From Sneathiella sp. (GTDB taxonomy: Bacteria > Pseudomonadota > Alphaproteobacteria > Sneathiellales > Sneathiellaceae): 42,965 nt of DNA. The position numbers and the translations under genes were made by a program. This document shows, piece after piece, positions 26,467 to 34,873 of this stretch (positions within the stretch are counted from its first letter, which is position 1; the number at the start of each line of letters is the position of its first letter). The notes under the pieces are model-generated. The model had not been told where the DNA came from and searched no databases. It saw nothing but the letters and a program-made list of their open reading frames with translations. The stretch lies in contig NZ_JARGOQ010000001.1 in NCBI RefSeq assembly GCF_029233945.1, positions 166,816 to 209,780 of the forward strand. The letters run 5' to 3'.

Positions 26467-28137
26467 ATGACTATCCGAAGCCCGATTTCCAACTTGCCCA
26501 CCCATGAGGTGACCAATGTGCCGCCCATGCTCGGGGATCAGGACCTGTACGGCAAGGATCTGCCGTTGCAGGAAGGCTTGCTTCGGGAAGGGGCCGGATG
26601 GGCGGAGCGGCAGGTCATCGATTTTGCTATGAAAGCAGGCTCGGAAGAAACACTCGAATGGGCCAACCAGGCCAACCGGTATCCGCCCGAGATGAAGGCC
26701 TTTGACCGGAATGGCATGCGAATCAATCAGGTGACCTTTCATCCCGCCTACCACAACCTGATGGGCCTGGCGATTGCCCATGATGTGCCAAGCTTCGCCT
26801 GGAATAATCCGCAAGGCGGCAATCATGTGGCCCATGGGGCGCTCTCCTATCTTCTCAATCAGATCGAAGGTGGCGTTCTGTGTCCAATGGCGATGAGTTA
26901 CGCGGTCGTGCCCGCCCTTAAGGCTACGCCGGAAATTGCGAAGGAATGGATTCCCCGCCTATTGGCGACGGAATATGACTCGCGCGATATTCCCGCGAAT
27001 GAGAAGAAAAGCATCACCATGGGCATGTTCATGACGGAGAAGCAGGGCGGCTCCGATGTGCGCGCAAATTCGACGAAAGCGCGGCCCGAAGGATCCGCCA
27101 CTGGTCCCGGCGCGCCCTATATTTTGTCCGGTCATAAATTTTTCTGTTCCGCCCCAATGTCGGATGCTTTTCTCTCCCTTGCCTATACGGAGAATGGTCT
27201 AAGCTGTTTCTTGTTGCCGAGGTGGCGTCCCGATTGTACGCGAAACGGCCTTTATATCCAGCGACTTAAAGACAAGCTCGGCAATAAATCCAATGCATCG
27301 AGCGAGATGGAGCTTGTTGATGCCTGGGGCTTGATGCTGGGTGAGGAGGGGCGTGGTGTCCGTACTATCATTGAGATGGTGCAGGGAACCCGATATTATT
27401 GCGCGGTTGGCTCGGCCGCCTTGATGCGACAGGCACTGACGCAGGCAATTCATCATGCAAGTTATCGTTCCGCCTTTCAGAAGAAGCTGATCCAGCAACC
27501 CTTGATGCAAAATGTGCTGGCAGACCTTGCGCTGGAGTCAGAGGCGGCGACGGCTCTTTTCTTGCGTCTTGGCCGCGCCATAGGGGAGGGGGAGACAGAC
27601 CCGGCGGAAGCGGCGCTCGCCCGTATCGGCACAGCAGTCGGGAAATACTGGGTCTGCAAACGGACACCGGGCCATGTCTACGAGGCAATGGAATGTCATG
27701 GTGGTCCCGGATATATAGAGGAAAGCATCTTGCCGCGGCTTTATCGCGAAGCGCCGGTCAACAGTATCTGGGAGGGGTCGGGCAATGTGATCTGCCTTGA
27801 TGTGCTCCGGGCGCTTTATAAGGATGCAAGTGCGTTGCCTGCTTTTTTTGCGGAAATTGAACAGGCGAAGGGCGGTAATCGCCTGCTCGATAGTCATACG
27901 GCACGCCTGAAAGCTGAGGTTTCGGAAACCGGCAATTTTGAAAGCCGCGCCCGGCGCGTCACAGAGATGATGGCGCTTGCCTGGCAGGGTGCACTTCTAG
28001 TCCAGCATGCACCCTCGGCGGTATCGGATGCCTTTTGCGCCTCCCGCCTTGGCGACTATTGGTCCGGAGCCTATGGAACTTTACCGGATGATACGGATTT
28101 TAATGAAATCCTCATTCGGGCCGGCGCTGTAATGTGA
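26467..28137 (+). CDS. AidB-like acyl-CoA dehydrogenase
   Basis: FAD-dependent acyl-CoA dehydrogenase-fold protein (556 aa), close in sequence pattern to E. coli AidB over its whole length. Matching blocks include LREGAGW, VTFHPAYHNLM, MGMFMTEKQGGSDVRANST, GHKFFCSAPMSDAFL, LKDKLGNKSNASSEMEL, RLYREAPVNSIWEGSGNVICLDVLR. AidB is induced in the adaptive response to alkylation and binds DNA; many homologues in metabolic clusters are simply dehydrogenases of unknown acyl-CoA. Here the gene follows an acyl-CoA synthetase by 55 bp, which favours a catabolic role. It should pass electrons to ETF. ATG at 26467 preceded by AAGGAAC. Confidence 0.9.
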   Translation: MTIRSPISNLPTHEVTNVPPMLGDQDLYGKDLPLQEGLLREGAGWAERQVIDFAMKAGSEETLEWANQANRYPPEMKAFDRNGMRINQVTFHPAYHNLMGLAIAHDVPSFAWNNPQGGNHVAHGALSYLLNQIEGGVLCPMAMSYAVVPALKATPEIAKEWIPRLLATEYDSRDIPANEKKSITMGMFMTEKQGGSDVRANSTKARPEGSATGPGAPYILSGHKFFCSAPMSDAFLSLAYTENGLSCFLLPRWRPDCTRNGLYIQRLKDKLGNKSNASSEMELVDAWGLMLGEEGRGVRTIIEMVQGTRYYCAVGSAALMRQALTQAIHHASYRSAFQKKLIQQPLMQNVLADLALESEAATALFLRLGRAIGEGETDPAEAALARIGTAVGKYWVCKRTPGHVYEAMECHGGPGYIEESILPRLYREAPVNSIWEGSGNVICLDVLRALYKDASALPAFFAEIEQAKGGNRLLDSHTARLKAEVSETGNFESRARRVTEMMALAWQGALLVQHAPSAVSDAFCASRLGDYWSGAYGTLPDDTDFNEILIRAGAVM

Positions 28138-28218
28138 TTTATGGCAATTGATGATTGCTAATTGGGTGGAAGGACCGCTAAATTACTGGCCATAAGGGTA
28201 GCCTCTTGCGGCAGGTTG

Positions 28219-28247
28219 TTGCAGTATAAGAAATCGCTTCCTATAAA
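28219..28247 (+). promoter_or_regulatory. possible internal promoter before the nitronate-monooxygenase-like gene
   Basis: TTGCAG (28219-28224), 17-bp spacer, TATAAA (28242-28247), the -10 matching five of six consensus positions. It lies in the 141-bp gap after the acyl-CoA dehydrogenase gene and would give a leader of about 25 nt. The -35 is weak. Confidence 0.38.
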
Positions 28248-28278
28248 GAATAAAAATAACAATCAACTGGAGTCATCC

Positions 28279-29259
28279 ATGAAAACAAGAATAACCGAAC
28301 TCTTTGGTATCGAGCATCCGATCATCCAGGGAGGAATGCATTATGTGGGCTTCGCGGAACTCGCGGCGGCCGTATCAAATGCGGGAGGGCTTGGCATTAT
28401 TACGGGGCTGACCCAAAAGACACCGGCAGATCTTGCAAACGAAATTGCGCGTTGTAATGACATGACGGACAAACCTTTTGGCGTAAACTTGACGTTCCTG
28501 CCAAGCTTTACAGCGCCGCCCTACCCTGAATATATTGAGGCGATTGTCAAAGGCGGTGTGAAGATTGTTGAAACCGCAGGTCGCAGCCCGGAAGCTTATA
28601 TGCCTGCGTTGAAGGATGCCGGTATTAAAGTCATTCATAAATGCACCTCCGTTCGTCACTCCCTGAAGGCACAGAAGATTGGCTGTGATGCGGTCAGTGT
28701 GGATGGTTTCGAATGTGGGGGACATCCGGGAGAGGATGACATTCCGAACATGATCCTGCTGCCGCGTGCAGCGGAAGAACTGGACGTTCCGTTCGTGGCC
28801 TCGGGCGGCATGGGCAATGCCCAGCAGCTTGTGGCGGCATTGGCGCTGGGCGCTGACGGGATCAATATGGGCACCCGGTTTATGGTGACGAAAGAGGCGC
28901 CGGTCCATCAGAATGTTAAAGACGCCATTATTGCCGCTACGGAGCTGGATACAAAGCTCATCATGCGGCCGCTCCGCAATACTGAACGTGTTCTCAATAA
29001 CGATGCCGTAGAGAAAGTTCTCGAGATCGAGCGGGAAAAGGGCACGAATACCAAAATCGAGGATATTGTCGATCTGGTTGGCGGCGTCTATCCGAAGGTC
29101 ATGCAGGATGGCGATGTGGGCGTCGGCGCCTGGAGTTGTGGCATGGTTGCGGGCCTCATTCATGATAACCCCACATGTAAGGAACTTATCGATCGGATCA
29201 TGAGCGAGGCGGAAGATATCATTAAAAGCCGCCTTGAAAAACTGGTCAACGCCGCCTGA
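28279..29259 (+). CDS. nitronate monooxygenase-like FMN protein
   Basis: FMN-binding TIM-barrel protein (326 aa) of the nitronate monooxygenase / FabK-like family. The start is ATG 28279 (MKTRITELFGIEHPIIQGGM), preceded by TGGAG. Visible motifs are IIQGGMHYVGFAELAAAVSNAGG, the His-containing GFECGGHPGED (His149), and the phosphate-binding segments ASGGMGN (174-180) and GADGINMGTRF. Family members oxidise propionate-3-nitronate, reduce enoyl-ACP, or act as NADH:quinone reductases, so the reaction is uncertain. In this cluster, a role in reducing or oxidising an acyl-CoA intermediate is as likely as nitro-compound detoxification. It is 29 bp upstream of the SnoaL-like gene. Confidence 0.85.
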   Translation: MKTRITELFGIEHPIIQGGMHYVGFAELAAAVSNAGGLGIITGLTQKTPADLANEIARCNDMTDKPFGVNLTFLPSFTAPPYPEYIEAIVKGGVKIVETAGRSPEAYMPALKDAGIKVIHKCTSVRHSLKAQKIGCDAVSVDGFECGGHPGEDDIPNMILLPRAAEELDVPFVASGGMGNAQQLVAALALGADGINMGTRFMVTKEAPVHQNVKDAIIAATELDTKLIMRPLRNTERVLNNDAVEKVLEIEREKGTNTKIEDIVDLVGGVYPKVMQDGDVGVGAWSCGMVAGLIHDNPTCKELIDRIMSEAEDIIKSRLEKLVNAA

Positions 29260-29288
29260 TTGATGGTCGGTTCAAAAAGGAGCAATGC

Positions 29289-29798
29289 ATGAATACCGCT
29301 GAATTCAAGGAATTGCTCAAGCGCTTCTCCGCCGCCGCTGAAGCTGGCGACGGGGAAGCATTTGCCGCCTGCTTTACTGAGGATGGTATATATCACGACT
29401 ATGTCTATGGGGATCATCAGGGGCGCCCTGAAATCGCGCATATGATGTCAGACATGTTCCATCGCGACGCGGGAGAGGACTATCGATGGGAAATGTTTGA
29501 TCCCATGTGCGAGGGCAATCTGGCCTATGCCTGGTCGCTTTCCAGCTTCACCTCCACCGTGCCGGAATTTTCGGGAAAAAGGGTCGTGATCGATGGTATG
29601 AGCAGGTTTGAGCTTAGGGATGGTCTGATTTCCGACTACCGCGAGTCCGTCAACGGCGGTGTCGCCATGGCGCAGCTTGGCGTGCAGCCTGAACGCCTCG
29701 CGAAAGTCTGTGCAAAATGGGGCAGAATGCTCATCGAGCAACCCGAAACCAAAGAATATCTTGCCCGCACGAAAGGGTCTTGGAAAGACGGTCGCTAG
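29289..29798 (+). CDS. SnoaL-like / NTF2-fold protein
   Basis: A 169-aa protein with the alpha+beta-cone NTF2-like pattern: FKELLKRFSAAAEAGDGEAFAACFTEDGIYHDYVYGDHQG, IAHMMSDMF, AYAWSLSSFTS, KRVVIDGMSRFELRDGLISDYRE. Members include polyketide cyclases, ketosteroid isomerases and limonene-epoxide hydrolases, usually with an Asp, Glu or His in the cone. Asp and His residues at YHDYVYGDH could serve, but the reaction cannot be assigned. It lies between the nitronate-monooxygenase-like gene and the MFS gene, with only 3 bp to the latter, so it is certainly part of the same transcript. A tail of about 30 residues after the fold (ERLAKVCAKWGRMLIEQ...) is helical. Confidence 0.78.
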   Translation: MNTAEFKELLKRFSAAAEAGDGEAFAACFTEDGIYHDYVYGDHQGRPEIAHMMSDMFHRDAGEDYRWEMFDPMCEGNLAYAWSLSSFTSTVPEFSGKRVVIDGMSRFELRDGLISDYRESVNGGVAMAQLGVQPERLAKVCAKWGRMLIEQPETKEYLARTKGSWKDGR

Positions 29799-29801
29799 GA
29801 C

Positions 29802-31028
29802 ATGGTAGCGTCGGGTAGCGACGGCGAGTCGGTAGAGGGTAAGGCAAACGGTATCCCCTATGGTCCGCTGATACTCACAATTGCCATGCAGACCTTGGCG
29901 ACGATGGCGGCTTTTTCCGCGCCTACGCTCGCACCGAAGATTGCCGAAGACCTTGGTGTTGATGGGCATCTTATAGGTTTTTTCGTATCCACTGTTTACG
30001 GCATTGGCATTTTCTCGGCCCTTCTCTCGCCGGACTTTATCCAGAAGTTTGGCGCAGTGCGCGTTGCGCAATTTGTCATGTTGGGGGTCGTGGCCATGCT
30101 CTCTATCGCCGGGTCAGGCGGCATGAACGCGCTGGCGCTTTGTGCGGTTGTGCTTGGTATTGGGTATGGAGCAACCGCGCCGGTCTCGACACATCTCCTG
30201 ATTCCGCGCACGAACCCGAAAGTATTAAATCTTGTGTTTTCAATCCGGCAGATCGGAGTGCCTTTGGGCGGCGTCATTGGGGCGCTATTGTTGCCGACAC
30301 TTGCCGTTAATTTCGGCTGGCGGATAGCATTCTGGGCGCAGATTCTTCCCGCTGCCCTGCTCATCCTGGCGTTTCAGCTTTATCGTAAAAGCTGGGACAG
30401 AGACAGGAACACGGCGCATCGACTGTTCCGGGGCGAGCTGTGGCGCCCGTTATATCTTTTGCGCGATAATGCTTTGATGCGGCTGCTTTCACTCGCAAGT
30501 TTTTCATATGCGGGCGTTCAGCTTTGCTTTATCGGCTTTATGGCCCTTCACCTGACCAGCAGAACGAACCTGGATCTGATCGCGGCCGGGCAGGTGCTGG
30601 CGCTTTATCAAATCGCCGGTGTCACCAGCCGCCCGATCTGGGGTTGGCTGGCGGACCGCTATATTTCTTCTATCAGGTTGCTTGGTCTGCTTGGTCTTGT
30701 CATGGCTGCTACCGCTGTAGCTGCGGGGCAGATATCAGAAAGCTGGTCAATCTGGCCGGTGCTTCTCGTCGCGATCACGGCCGGGGCCACCGCGAGTGGC
30801 TTTACCGGTATAGCCTATGGGGCTTTTGCGGCTTTTGGAGGGCAATACCGGACGGAAGCAACCGCCTTGGGATCGAGCGCCATGTTCGCCGGCGTGCTTA
30901 TCCTGCCGACAATATTTGGCCTTATCGTGGGCGACTTTGCGCATTATTGGCAGGCCTATAGTCTGATGGCAGTAATCGTCTTTTTAAGTGGCCTATGGCT
31001 TATCGTGGCCAAACCGTCAATGAATTGA
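29802..31028 (+). CDS. MFS transporter
   Basis: Major facilitator superfamily permease (408 aa) with about twelve hydrophobic helices and the usual two-half symmetry. The loop between helices 8 and 9 (GWLADRYISSIRLLG) carries the MFS motif-A-like G-x-L-A-D-R. ATG at 29802 is 3 bp after the preceding stop. The type resembles CynX/YbfB-like carriers of small organic anions, but the solute is not deducible. Position within the acyl-CoA cluster suggests uptake of the acid that the synthetase activates, or export of a product. Confidence 0.88.
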   Translation: MVASGSDGESVEGKANGIPYGPLILTIAMQTLATMAAFSAPTLAPKIAEDLGVDGHLIGFFVSTVYGIGIFSALLSPDFIQKFGAVRVAQFVMLGVVAMLSIAGSGGMNALALCAVVLGIGYGATAPVSTHLLIPRTNPKVLNLVFSIRQIGVPLGGVIGALLLPTLAVNFGWRIAFWAQILPAALLILAFQLYRKSWDRDRNTAHRLFRGELWRPLYLLRDNALMRLLSLASFSYAGVQLCFIGFMALHLTSRTNLDLIAAGQVLALYQIAGVTSRPIWGWLADRYISSIRLLGLLGLVMAATAVAAGQISESWSIWPVLLVAITAGATASGFTGIAYGAFAAFGGQYRTEATALGSSAMFAGVLILPTIFGLIVGDFAHYWQAYSLMAVIVFLSGLWLIVAKPSMN

Positions 31029-31072
31029 ACGCCATATATAATTTCAGCTAATCAATAAGAAGGAGAAGAAAA

Positions 31073-31534
31073 ATGGATATCGTTGGGCTGGGACTGCATT
31101 ATGAGGAATTACCTTTGGGGCGGAAGTTCATGACTATCGGCCGGACCGTGACAGAGGCAGATATCGTGAACTTCATCAACTGCACCGGCATGACCGAAGT
31201 TTTGTTTATGGATATGGAATATCTGAAGGAGCATTCGGACATTCGTGGCCGGGTAGCGCCAGGAGCACTCGCCTATACTATCGCTGAAGGACTGCTCGTT
31301 CAGTCGACCATGCAGCACACGGGACTTGCATTCCTGAATATGGAGCTTGATGTGCGCGCACCGGTTTTTGCCGGGGATACAATTCATGTGGAATGCGAGG
31401 TGATCGAGGCGCGCCTGACAAAGAAGGGAACGCGCGGACTGGTTCGCACCCGCAATCACATCACAAACCAAAAAGGGGAAGTTGTGATCGAATATACGCC
31501 CCTTCGTATGATTAAATGCCGTGACGCACACTGA
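31073..31534 (+). CDS. MaoC-fold (hot-dog) protein lacking the usual hydratase dyad
   Basis: Hot-dog protein (153 aa) of the MaoC/R-hydratase type. It shows FMTIGRTVTEADIVNFINCTGM, then GRVAPGALAYTIAEGLL and the strand MELDVRAPVFAGDTIHVECEVIE, in family order. In active (R)-enoyl-CoA hydratases the segment after the second strand reads like GDxNPxH, giving Asp and His; here the corresponding stretch is GMTEVLF, with neither. It may therefore bind an acyl-CoA without hydrating it, or use different chemistry. ATG at 31073 is preceded by AAGGAGAAG. Last gene of the plus-strand cluster, 44 bp after the MFS gene, convergent with the SDR genes. Confidence 0.8.
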   Translation: MDIVGLGLHYEELPLGRKFMTIGRTVTEADIVNFINCTGMTEVLFMDMEYLKEHSDIRGRVAPGALAYTIAEGLLVQSTMQHTGLAFLNMELDVRAPVFAGDTIHVECEVIEARLTKKGTRGLVRTRNHITNQKGEVVIEYTPLRMIKCRDAH

Positions 31535-31615
31535 AGGTGAGGGTTAGATGGCGGAACGGTAGAAGCTTGGCGCTGTTTGGATCACACGCCATCGTGATGC
31601 CATCCGGTTTATTCT

Positions 31616-32395
31616 TCAGGCATTTTTGATGGTAAGTCCCGCATCGACCGGCAACGCCACGCCGTTGATATAGGAGGCCGCAGGCAATACCAGACTTAAA
31701 GTCGCATGAGCAACTTCCTCAGGCTCTCCATACCGCTTCAGCGGGATGCGACGCCGGGAGAAAACCTCCTTATGCTCATCCTTGATACGGGCTGTAATGC
31801 CGGTGTGGATGGCGCCGGGACAGATGCAATTGACCGTAATGCCATATTTTGGCAATTCCACCGCGAGGGAACGGGTGAGGCCGATCACCCCATGCTTGGC
31901 GGAAGTATAGGGCGCAATCTCGGGCGTGGCGCCGAGACCTTCGGTAGAGGCAATATTGACAATCCGTCCGGCGCCCGACGCCTTTAGGAACGGCAACGCT
32001 GACCGGACAAGCCGTACATGTGCGGTGAGCAGAACATCCATATGTCGTTGCCAATTTTTCTCAAACTCTTCATCCTCCACCGACATATGATGAGAGAAGC
32101 CAGCATTGTTGATCAGGATATCAAGTGCGCCGAAATGATCCGCAATCTCTTTCACGACCGTGTCAATCTGATCTTTATCCGCAACGTCGAGAACCCACCC
32201 GTTGGCGGAACCACCAGCTTCGCGGATTTCATCGACAACCTTTTGAACGCCTTCTTCAGTAAGATCCGTCACCGCAACATTTGCGCCTTCATCGGCGAAA
32301 AGATGTGCGGTTGCACGCCCCATCCCGCTTGCCGCCCCGGTTACGAGAGCAGTTTTTCCGGCGATAGACCGGCTGAGCTTTGAAAGTTTCGCCAT
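31616..32395 (-). CDS. short-chain dehydrogenase/reductase (SDR 1)
   Basis: Classical SDR oxidoreductase (259 aa), NAD(P)-dependent. The coenzyme loop is TGAASGMG (19-26) with Asp44 in VAVTDL, favouring NAD(H). NNAG (96-99), Ser150, Tyr163 and Lys167 (YTSAK) form the standard active site. The C-terminus ends GVALPVDAGLTIKNA. It resembles 3-hydroxyacyl and beta-ketoacyl reductase types, but the substrate is not determinable. ATG at 32395 is preceded by AAGGAT. It lies 33 bp downstream of a second SDR gene on the same strand and converges with the MaoC-fold gene, so both SDRs may serve the same pathway from the opposite strand. Confidence 0.92.
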   Translation of the reverse strand: MAKLSKLSRSIAGKTALVTGAASGMGRATAHLFADEGANVAVTDLTEEGVQKVVDEIREAGGSANGWVLDVADKDQIDTVVKEIADHFGALDILINNAGFSHHMSVEDEEFEKNWQRHMDVLLTAHVRLVRSALPFLKASGAGRIVNIASTEGLGATPEIAPYTSAKHGVIGLTRSLAVELPKYGITVNCICPGAIHTGITARIKDEHKEVFSRRRIPLKRYGEPEEVAHATLSLVLPAASYINGVALPVDAGLTIKNA

Positions 32396-32428
32396 GCTTT
32401 TATCCTTTGTTATTCTGCTGCGCCGAAA

Positions 32429-33163
32429 TTAGAGAATAAGTCCGCCATCAACGACAATCGTCTGGCCAATCACGTAACTTGCGAGGGGTGACACAAGATA
32501 GAGCACGGCACCCGCAATGTCTTCCGGGGTGCCGAGACGTCCTTGCGGGATTGTCGAGATCGCAGCGTCACGGCGTTTCGGGTTGTCCGTCGTTACCTTG
32601 GTCAGCTTGGTATCCACCAGCCCCGGGGCGACGCCGTTCACGCGAATGCCTTCACCAGCCCAGGCTTGCCCCAATGTCCGGGTCAACCCGATTGCGCCGG
32701 TCTTGGAGGCGTTATAGGCGGGGTTGCCTTTCGTTGCGTGATACCCGGCTGTTGAACTGATGATCACAAGGGAGCCGTTTGCCTCGGCTAGCATGCCGTG
32801 AAATTTGGAGGCGCAGGCCATCAGGCTGTTAAGGTTTGTATCGATTACCTTCAACCAGCCCGGCATTTCAAATTCACCGCGGTTATAAACGACAATGCCT
32901 TGCGACAGGATCAGCATATCGAGTTTCTCAAACCCCGGTTTGTAATCAGCAATGGCCTGATAATCGCTGACATCCATCTGTTCATAGTGAAGACCAGTAA
33001 GGTCGGACCCCTCCGCATCGTCATAATCCGCTGCGCTGGCCCGGGTGCCCCAGACATACACTTTCGCACCGCGATCCCTTAACGCATGGGCAATACCATT
33101 ACCGATCCCGCTGGACCCGCCGACGACAAGCGCTGTTTTCCCTGTGAAATCAAGATCGTTCAC
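32429..33163 (-). CDS. short-chain dehydrogenase/reductase (SDR 2)
   Basis: SDR oxidoreductase (244 aa). The coenzyme loop reads VGGSSGIGNG (14-23), followed by VWGTR with Arg41, suggesting NADP(H) rather than NAD(H). The usual NNAG motif is replaced by LSQGI (86-90). The catalytic residues Ser137, Tyr150 and Lys154 (YNASK) are kept, so it should be active. The C-terminus has GQTIVVDGGLIL. It starts at GTG 33163 with GGGAGAGG upstream; the ATG two bases further upstream is followed at once by TGA. First gene of the SDR pair, divergent from the HAD phosphatase gene across a 105-bp gap. Confidence 0.9.
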   Translation of the reverse strand: MNDLDFTGKTALVVGGSSGIGNGIAHALRDRGAKVYVWGTRASAADYDDAEGSDLTGLHYEQMDVSDYQAIADYKPGFEKLDMLILSQGIVVYNRGEFEMPGWLKVIDTNLNSLMACASKFHGMLAEANGSLVIISSTAGYHATKGNPAYNASKTGAIGLTRTLGQAWAGEGIRVNGVAPGLVDTKLTKVTTDNPKRRDAAISTIPQGRLGTPEDIAGAVLYLVSPLASYVIGQTIVVDGGLIL

Positions 33164-33268
33164 ATGCCTCTCCCTTTTTCTTATTTTTAAGAACTTTACG
33201 GGGTAATGTGCGATCTAGTAAAGCATAACTTGTTCATGGCCCAGGTCTCGCAAAGGTAATCACATAAA

Positions 33269-34180
33269 ATGTCGTTCTCTCCCCTTACCGCAATGGAAGT
33301 GTTTGAACGCTATGAGGCGATCCGGCCTCGTCTTCCAACGGCGCAGTTTCCATCCGAGAGTATCGCCATTGAAAATCTCGAAATGCTGATTGATGAGTTC
33401 GATGTTTTCTTGCTCGATGCGTTCGGGGTGTTGAATGTGGGCGAAAGTGCGATACCGGGGGCGGCAGAACGGCTTGAGGCTTTCTCGCGCCTCGGTAAAA
33501 AGATTTTTGTGCTGACTAATAGCGCAACCTACGACGCCACAAAATCATTGGAAAAATACCGCAGATTTGGATTCGACCTGGTGAGGGAGCAGGTCATTTC
33601 AAGCCGGGATGCGGCGATTACTGCGCTCAATTCCTATCCGGATGATTATATCTGGGGCGTTGCGGCAACCTCTCATTCCGGGTTGGAGGAACTTTCCAGA
33701 ACAACCCGACTGCTGGGAGAGGATCCATCTGATTATGACATGGCAAATGCGTTTCTATTTCTAAGTTCGGCAGACTGGACAGCGGAGCGGCAAAGCCTCC
33801 TCCGGCAATCGCTTCAGGAAAACCCTCGCCCGATGCTTGTCGGAAATCCCGATCTGGTTGCCCCGCGCGAGCGCGGCTTATCGTTGGAACCCGGCTTTTT
33901 CTCTCATGAAATCGCGGATCAGGCTGCGATAGTGCCGGATTTCTATGGCAAGCCCTTTTCGAACGTCTTCGACCGCGTATTGGAGGAGGAATTAAAAGGA
34001 ACCGATCGTCGCCGGATTGCCATGGTCGGGGATACGCTGCATACGGATATTCTGGGCGGCGCGGCGGCGGGCGTGCGCACCGTACTGGTGACGGGGCATG
34101 GGCTTCTCAAGGGCATGGACATTCCGGAATTGATCGAACGATCCGGAATTGTCCCTGACTTTATCGCGGCAACAACCTAA
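33269..34180 (+). CDS. HAD-superfamily class IIA phosphatase (TIGR01459-like)
   Basis: Cytoplasmic HAD hydrolase (303 aa) of the NagD-like subclass IIA. Motif I is FLLDAFGVLNVGE, with the nucleophile Asp in the DAFGVL pattern. Motif II is FVLTNSAT, and the motif III/IV region has FYGKPFSNVF followed by MVGDTLHTDILGGAAAG. This subgroup is common in alphaproteobacteria and of unknown substrate; some relatives are 4-nitrophenylphosphatase-like sugar phosphatases. It is monocistronic, divergent from the SDR pair and convergent with the HdeD gene, with only 7 bp between stops; no terminator hairpin could be seen there. Confidence 0.88.
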   Translation: MSFSPLTAMEVFERYEAIRPRLPTAQFPSESIAIENLEMLIDEFDVFLLDAFGVLNVGESAIPGAAERLEAFSRLGKKIFVLTNSATYDATKSLEKYRRFGFDLVREQVISSRDAAITALNSYPDDYIWGVAATSHSGLEELSRTTRLLGEDPSDYDMANAFLFLSSADWTAERQSLLRQSLQENPRPMLVGNPDLVAPRERGLSLEPGFFSHEIADQAAIVPDFYGKPFSNVFDRVLEEELKGTDRRRIAMVGDTLHTDILGGAAAGVRTVLVTGHGLLKGMDIPELIERSGIVPDFIAATT

Positions 34181-34187
34181 CGCAAAA

Positions 34188-34775
34188 CTATTCGTTCGGG
34201 GCGCCGTTGCGAGCGGCGAAGGCGGTGAAGATCAAGGCCGTGCCTGCGAACAGCATGTTGATCCCAACCAGTAACCCGATGGCCCAGCTTGCGGTATCGG
34301 GCCAGCCGCGCGAAATTAAATAGGCGAGAAAAAGATCAACAACGCCGCTTAGCAGTGTCCAAACCCAGCTTCGGATATGGGCCCGGAATTGCAGCGCCAG
34401 TAGGATAGAGAAAACCCCCTGAATGATGAAGAAGGCGACCATTACCATGGTCAGGGTGAGGACACCTTCCGCCGGTTTGAAGACCAGCAGGAAACCGAGG
34501 ACAATAGCAAGTACAGATGCAAGAACCGACCATATTGTCCCCGGAATGCTGCGTGAACGAAACAAGGTCAAGGCTCTGATTACGCCGCCGAAAATAAGGA
34601 TCCAGCCGATAAACAGATCGACGACCAGGGTCGCAACCTGCGGCACGAGGATGGCGATGGCCCCCAGAAGCCCGATGAGGATCCCTTGAAAAAGAAACAT
34701 TTTCCAATGCTTGGCCAGTTCAGCAGACATGAGTTGCCTCATTTCCTCAAGCTTCGGCGGTATATTCTCACTCAT
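34188..34775 (-). CDS. HdeD-family membrane protein (DUF308)
   Basis: Integral membrane protein (195 aa) with six predicted helices in DUF308 pairs: LFQGILIGLLGAIAILVPQVATLVVDLFIGWILIFGGV-like, then VLASVLAIVLGFLLVF, VAFFIIQGVFSILLAL and a C-terminal pair. HdeD of E. coli is linked to acid resistance at high cell density; other members are uncharacterised. The ATG at 34775 is preceded by GGGGAGA. A good promoter (34815-34842) lies just upstream, so the gene is transcribed on its own, downstream of the copper ATPase gene. Role under acid or envelope stress is inferred from the family name only. Confidence 0.82.
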   Translation of the reverse strand: MSENIPPKLEEMRQLMSAELAKHWKMFLFQGILIGLLGAIAILVPQVATLVVDLFIGWILIFGGVIRALTLFRSRSIPGTIWSVLASVLAIVLGFLLVFKPAEGVLTLTMVMVAFFIIQGVFSILLALQFRAHIRSWVWTLLSGVVDLFLAYLISRGWPDTASWAIGLLVGINMLFAGTALIFTAFAARNGAPNE

Positions 34776-34814
34776 CTTGCTCTCCCCTGACTAGCTTTGC
34801 AACGAGTTCTCCGC

Positions 34815-34842
34815 ACTATAAGGATGTGTAATCGCAAATCAA
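34815..34842 (-). promoter_or_regulatory. sigma70-type promoter of the hdeD-like gene
   Basis: On the minus strand TTGATT (34837-34842), a 16-bp spacer and TATAGT (34815-34820; five of six consensus bases). The predicted start is near 34808, about 33 nt before the ATG at 34775. It lies in the 98-bp gap after the P-type ATPase gene. Confidence 0.55.
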
Positions 34843-34873
34843 GAGGGGAGACGCTACTCGTTTAAGCTTGCCC

